Source: an uncultured Alistipes sp.
Lineage (GTDB): Bacteria; Bacteroidota; Bacteroidia; Bacteroidales; Rikenellaceae
Reading direction: 5' to 3'
Assembly (NCBI GenBank): GCA_900542505.1
Contig: UQNV01000051.1
Coordinates: 1-15,113 of the forward strand
Length of the DNA: 15,113 nt
Part shown: piece by piece, positions 12,861 to 15,113 of the stretch
How positions within the stretch are numbered: position 1 is the stretch's first letter
Layout of the letters: each line of letters begins with the position of its first letter
Program-made: the position numbers and the translations under genes
The notes under the pieces: model-generated
The model's database searches: none
Told to the model about the DNA's origin: nothing
The model's input: the letters and a program-made list of their open reading frames with translations, nothing else

Positions 12861-14186
12861 TTATTGCGCCGTGTTGGCCGCAAGGTATATCTTCTGGACA
12901 ATCTGCGCGACCTGAGCCGGGGAGACCGTTCCCGTGTCGAAGGTCGCCGTATAGTTGCGCGAGTCGCCCCACTCCTCGCCCGTATAGTGGTAGAAGTGTT
13001 CGCGGCGGGCCTTGTCGATGTCCGCAATCACGCTCTCGGCCTGCTTGGGGTCGATGCCGTATTCGGCCACGGCCCGTTGGGTCTTGTGGGCCATGTCGGC
13101 AAACAGGAAGAGGTGGATTGTGTTGGGGCGTCCCTTGAGGATGTAGTTGGCGCAGCGGCCGACAATCACGCACGGCTTTTCCGATGCGATGCGGCGGATG
13201 ACCCGGCTTTGGGCTACGAACAGCGCGTCGTCATACGAGAGGCTCTTGTCGAGCGGAGCCTCGTAATCCTGGAGTATCATCTGATAGAGCAGCGAGCCGG
13301 GAAGCCGCTGTTCGTTCTGCGAGATGAACTCCTTGCTGAAGTTGCTTTCGCGGGCAACCAGCGTGATGAGCTCCTTGTCGTAGAAGTCGATACCCAGTTG
13401 GCGGGCTATGGCCTCACCCGCCAGATGTCCGCCGCTGCCGTATTCGCGCGATATGGTGATGACGGTCGGCAACGTCTGGACGTGCGCCGGATGCTCCCCT
13501 TCTCCCGGGTGGGCGTCGGGCAGCCAGCGACGTACGAATGCCAGCCTGGGCATCAGTATCCGGACAAAGGGGCCGGTGATGAGCGCTGCGATGACGGTGC
13601 CTTCGCGCACCCCGTCGATGCGGCCGGCAAGTGCCCACGAGCAGAGAATCGCCATGATGACGAGTGACACGTCGAAACATACCTTGATGGTGCCGAAATC
13701 GCGTTTGAAACGCAGGGTTGCGAACTGAATGGTGTATTCTGCGCTAATCATCGTTACGTCGGCCATAACCTCGAGGCAGATGCCCAGGGCCAGGATGACG
13801 CATCCGATAATCAGCGACGCGATTTTCAGGGCATACGCCTCGGGGGCGTAGCTGTGCAGCATCCACATGGTCGCGTCGGTGAATACCGACAGGACGAATG
13901 CCACCGGGAACTGCATCAGCAGTTCGACCTTGCGTTCGATAACCCCCCGTTTGCCCAGCAGCAGCATCTGCATGCAGATGAGCACGATGGTGAAGATAAA
14001 GAAGTAGGTTCCCATGGTCAGCGGCGTGTTGAGGCTCGCTACGTAGGGGACGCTCGAGATGGGCGATGTGCCCAGGTCGGAGCGGGTGATGATGCTGATT
14101 CCGAATGCGATGATGAAGAGCGAGATGCCGAAGAGCAGAAAGCGGCGAAGCAGTTCGCGCCTGCTCCATGTGCGACTTTTTTCCAT
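12861..14186 (-). CDS. YczE/YitT-like membrane protein fused to a cytidylate kinase-like domain
   Basis: The 441-residue protein has two parts. Residues 1-215 are hydrophobic with about six predicted helices (near 14-34, 56-77, 93-112, 119-140, 168-190, 197-215) and contain ITRSDLGTSPISSVPYV, typical of the YczE/YyaS/YitT membrane family. After a Pro/His-rich linker (222-240), residues 241-440 match the cytidylate-kinase-like family (Cytidylate_kin2): TVITISREYGSGGHLAGEAIARQLGIDFYDKELI, SLSYDDALFVAQSRVIRRIA and CVIVGRCANYIL. The P-loop (GSGGHLAG, 250-257) lacks the usual Walker A Lys, as I recall for this family, so phosphoryl transfer is uncertain. I know similar fusions from other Bacteroidetes. 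It is divergent from an AraC-type regulator, which probably controls it. A -7-like box with one mismatch (CATCTTTG, 14222-14215) lies upstream. Confidence 0.88.
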   Translation of the reverse strand: MEKSRTWSRRELLRRFLLFGISLFIIAFGISIITRSDLGTSPISSVPYVASLNTPLTMGTYFFIFTIVLICMQMLLLGKRGVIERKVELLMQFPVAFVLSVFTDATMWMLHSYAPEAYALKIASLIIGCVILALGICLEVMADVTMISAEYTIQFATLRFKRDFGTIKVCFDVSLVIMAILCSWALAGRIDGVREGTVIAALITGPFVRILMPRLAFVRRWLPDAHPGEGEHPAHVQTLPTVITISREYGSGGHLAGEAIARQLGIDFYDKELITLVARESNFSKEFISQNEQRLPGSLLYQMILQDYEAPLDKSLSYDDALFVAQSRVIRRIASEKPCVIVGRCANYILKGRPNTIHLFLFADMAHKTQRAVAEYGIDPKQAESVIADIDKARREHFYHYTGEEWGDSRNYTATFDTGTVSPAQVAQIVQKIYLAANTAQ

Positions 14187-14204
14187 TTATTTTTCGGGTC
14201 TTGA

Positions 14205-14236
14205 TTTGGTGGTGCAAAGATGTTCAATTACATTTG
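14205..14236 (+). promoter_or_regulatory. Promoter of the AraC-type regulator
   Basis: TTTG (14205-14208), 20 bases, then TACATTTG (14229-14236) is an exact Bacteroidetes-type promoter. The predicted start is near 14242 and the leader is about 24 bases to the ATG at 14266. It overlaps the presumed promoter of the divergent gene, so one bound regulator could affect both. Confidence 0.7.
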
Positions 14237-14249
14237 TTCTTGAATTACA
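14223..14249 (+). repeat. Direct repeat in the divergent control region, candidate AraC-type site
   Basis: TTCAATTACA (14223-14232) and TTGAATTACA (14240-14249) match at 9 of 10 positions with a 17-base period. AraC-type proteins, with two helix-turn-helix motifs per subunit, often bind such direct repeats. The first copy overlaps the -7 box and the second lies over the transcription start, which suggests repression of the regulator's own promoter. Confidence 0.5.
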
Positions 14250-14265
14250 CTTTAAGACGGAAACC

Positions 14266-15075
14266 ATGCAATTTACGCCAACACCCTCCGAAGTCGAACG
14301 CAGCGTGCCCCGGATAATCGAACAGCTCCCGCCGGACGAAATTCTGGTTCGCATTACGGGGCTCGAGGAGTTTAATTTCCGGTCCCATGCGCACAGCCGC
14401 CACCAGCTGGTCTACATCCTTTCGGGGACACTCCACATAGAGGTGGAGGGAATCAGCCATTTTGTGACCGACCGCCATCTGGTGTGGATTCCCCGGGGCA
14501 TTGCGCACCGCCTTTCGAGCAACAACCGTCGGATATCGCTGCTCACCTCCTATTTTTGCATGGATGGCATCGAGGGGGATGCCTTTGCCGTATACCGTAC
14601 CGATGAACTTGTCGCCGGCAATCTGCGTTACATCAGCTCCTGTACCGCCATCAGCCGCGGGCGGAACCCCGAACTCCATGCTTTTGCCGTGAGTTTTTTT
14701 CGATTGCTTCCGCAATTGTGCCCCAAGGCGTCTTTCCCGACTCAGCCTTTCATCGTTCCGCGCGACAGCCGGTTGCGCCCCGTGCTGGAGTATGTGCGGG
14801 CGAATCTCGGTCGCGATTTGAGCATTGGGCAGGTTGCGGCGCATTTCGGCTTCTCGGTCCGGAATCTGACCCGCATGTTCACCGATTCGGGCATCCGTTT
14901 CGTCCACTATCTCAATTATCACCGGGTGGTTCGGGCCATCGAATTGCTTGCCGACGGAGCGATGAACATCGAGCAGACGGCCTATGAGGTGGGATTCAAT
15001 TCGCCCGGCAGTTTCAGCCGTGTCTTCAAGCAGGTGACGGGCGAATCCCCTTCCGCCTATCTCCGCCATGGATAG
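14266..15075 (+). CDS. AraC-family transcriptional regulator with cupin sensor domain
   Basis: The 269-residue protein has an N-terminal cupin-like sensing domain (about 25-95). It contains SHAHSRHQLVYILSGTLHIEVEG (40-62), with His41, His43 and His46 in the fold's usual ligand region, and WIPRGIAH (74-81). The C-terminal AraC/XylS domain (about 167-267) has two helix-turn-helix motifs: LSIGQVAAHFGFSVRNLTRMF (185-205) and the signature NIEQTAYEVGFNSPGSFSRVFKQVTGESPSAYL (234-266). The ligand is unknown. The ATG at 14266 lies just downstream of a well-matched promoter, whereas the frame's earlier ATG at 14059 would start inside the divergent gene. It is transcribed away from the membrane/kinase-like fusion and is probably its regulator. 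Only 38 bases follow its stop, with nothing recognisable. Confidence 0.93.
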   Translation: MQFTPTPSEVERSVPRIIEQLPPDEILVRITGLEEFNFRSHAHSRHQLVYILSGTLHIEVEGISHFVTDRHLVWIPRGIAHRLSSNNRRISLLTSYFCMDGIEGDAFAVYRTDELVAGNLRYISSCTAISRGRNPELHAFAVSFFRLLPQLCPKASFPTQPFIVPRDSRLRPVLEYVRANLGRDLSIGQVAAHFGFSVRNLTRMFTDSGIRFVHYLNYHRVVRAIELLADGAMNIEQTAYEVGFNSPGSFSRVFKQVTGESPSAYLRHG

Positions 15076-15113
15076 GCGTGTGCGTGCACGGCCTTGCCCT
15101 TTATTCCGGAGGC

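Noticed and set aside
14059..14265. AraC-type regulator starting inside the divergent gene
   Set aside because: The leading 69 residues are antisense to the fusion gene and upstream of the promoter at 14205-14236.

Overview
The window looks like a chromosomal segment of a Bacteroidales bacterium, most likely Alistipes or a close relative in the Rikenellaceae. The reasons are GC-rich housekeeping genes separated by AT-rich gaps, several promoters of the Bacteroidetes form (TTG or TTTG, about 20 bases, TAnnTTTG), A-rich leaders in place of clear Shine-Dalgarno sites, and family members typical of that phylum. The genus is an inference from memory of protein style; no search was run.

Layout. 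Bases 1-682 hold no credible gene. This AT-rich block carries a leftward promoter (40-70) and a dense cluster of TTTACA/TGTAAA half-sites, some paired as TTTACA-N2-TGTAAA palindromes, and it ends in a strong hairpin (616-653). From 683 to 10790 every gene is on the minus strand. In transcription order (right to left) these are dnaA, a two-helix membrane protein of STM3941 type, a WYL regulator paired with a beta-carbonic anhydrase, a small zinc-ribbon protein, a Bcp/PrxQ peroxiredoxin, an exported protein of unknown function, recA, a full-length RelA/SpoT-type ppGpp enzyme, two small membrane proteins, and a HIT-family hydrolase. A phosphohexomutase (11021-12763, plus strand) diverges from dnaA and converges through a shared terminator on a membrane/kinase-like fusion (12861-14186, minus). 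That fusion is divergent from an AraC-type regulator (14266-15075, plus).

How the genes work together. recA, rel and the two small ORFs behind them are spaced 5' to 3' by about 18, 5 and 1 bases, so recombination/repair and ppGpp metabolism are probably co-transcribed. The WYL regulator and the carbonic anhydrase are 15 bases apart and share one promoter. dnaA has a DnaA-box-like site upstream, consistent with autoregulation, and its own terminator. The AraC regulator and the YczE-like/cytidylate-kinase-like fusion share a 79-base divergent control region with overlapping promoter elements and a near-perfect direct repeat, so they look like a regulator and its target.

Most of the window is core genome. 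The parts most likely to repay attention are the left operator cluster with its off-window target, the AraC/fusion pair, the palindrome inside the bcp promoter, and the stop-separated in-frame link before the HIT gene. I saw no tRNA, rRNA, CRISPR array, insertion sequence or prophage gene.
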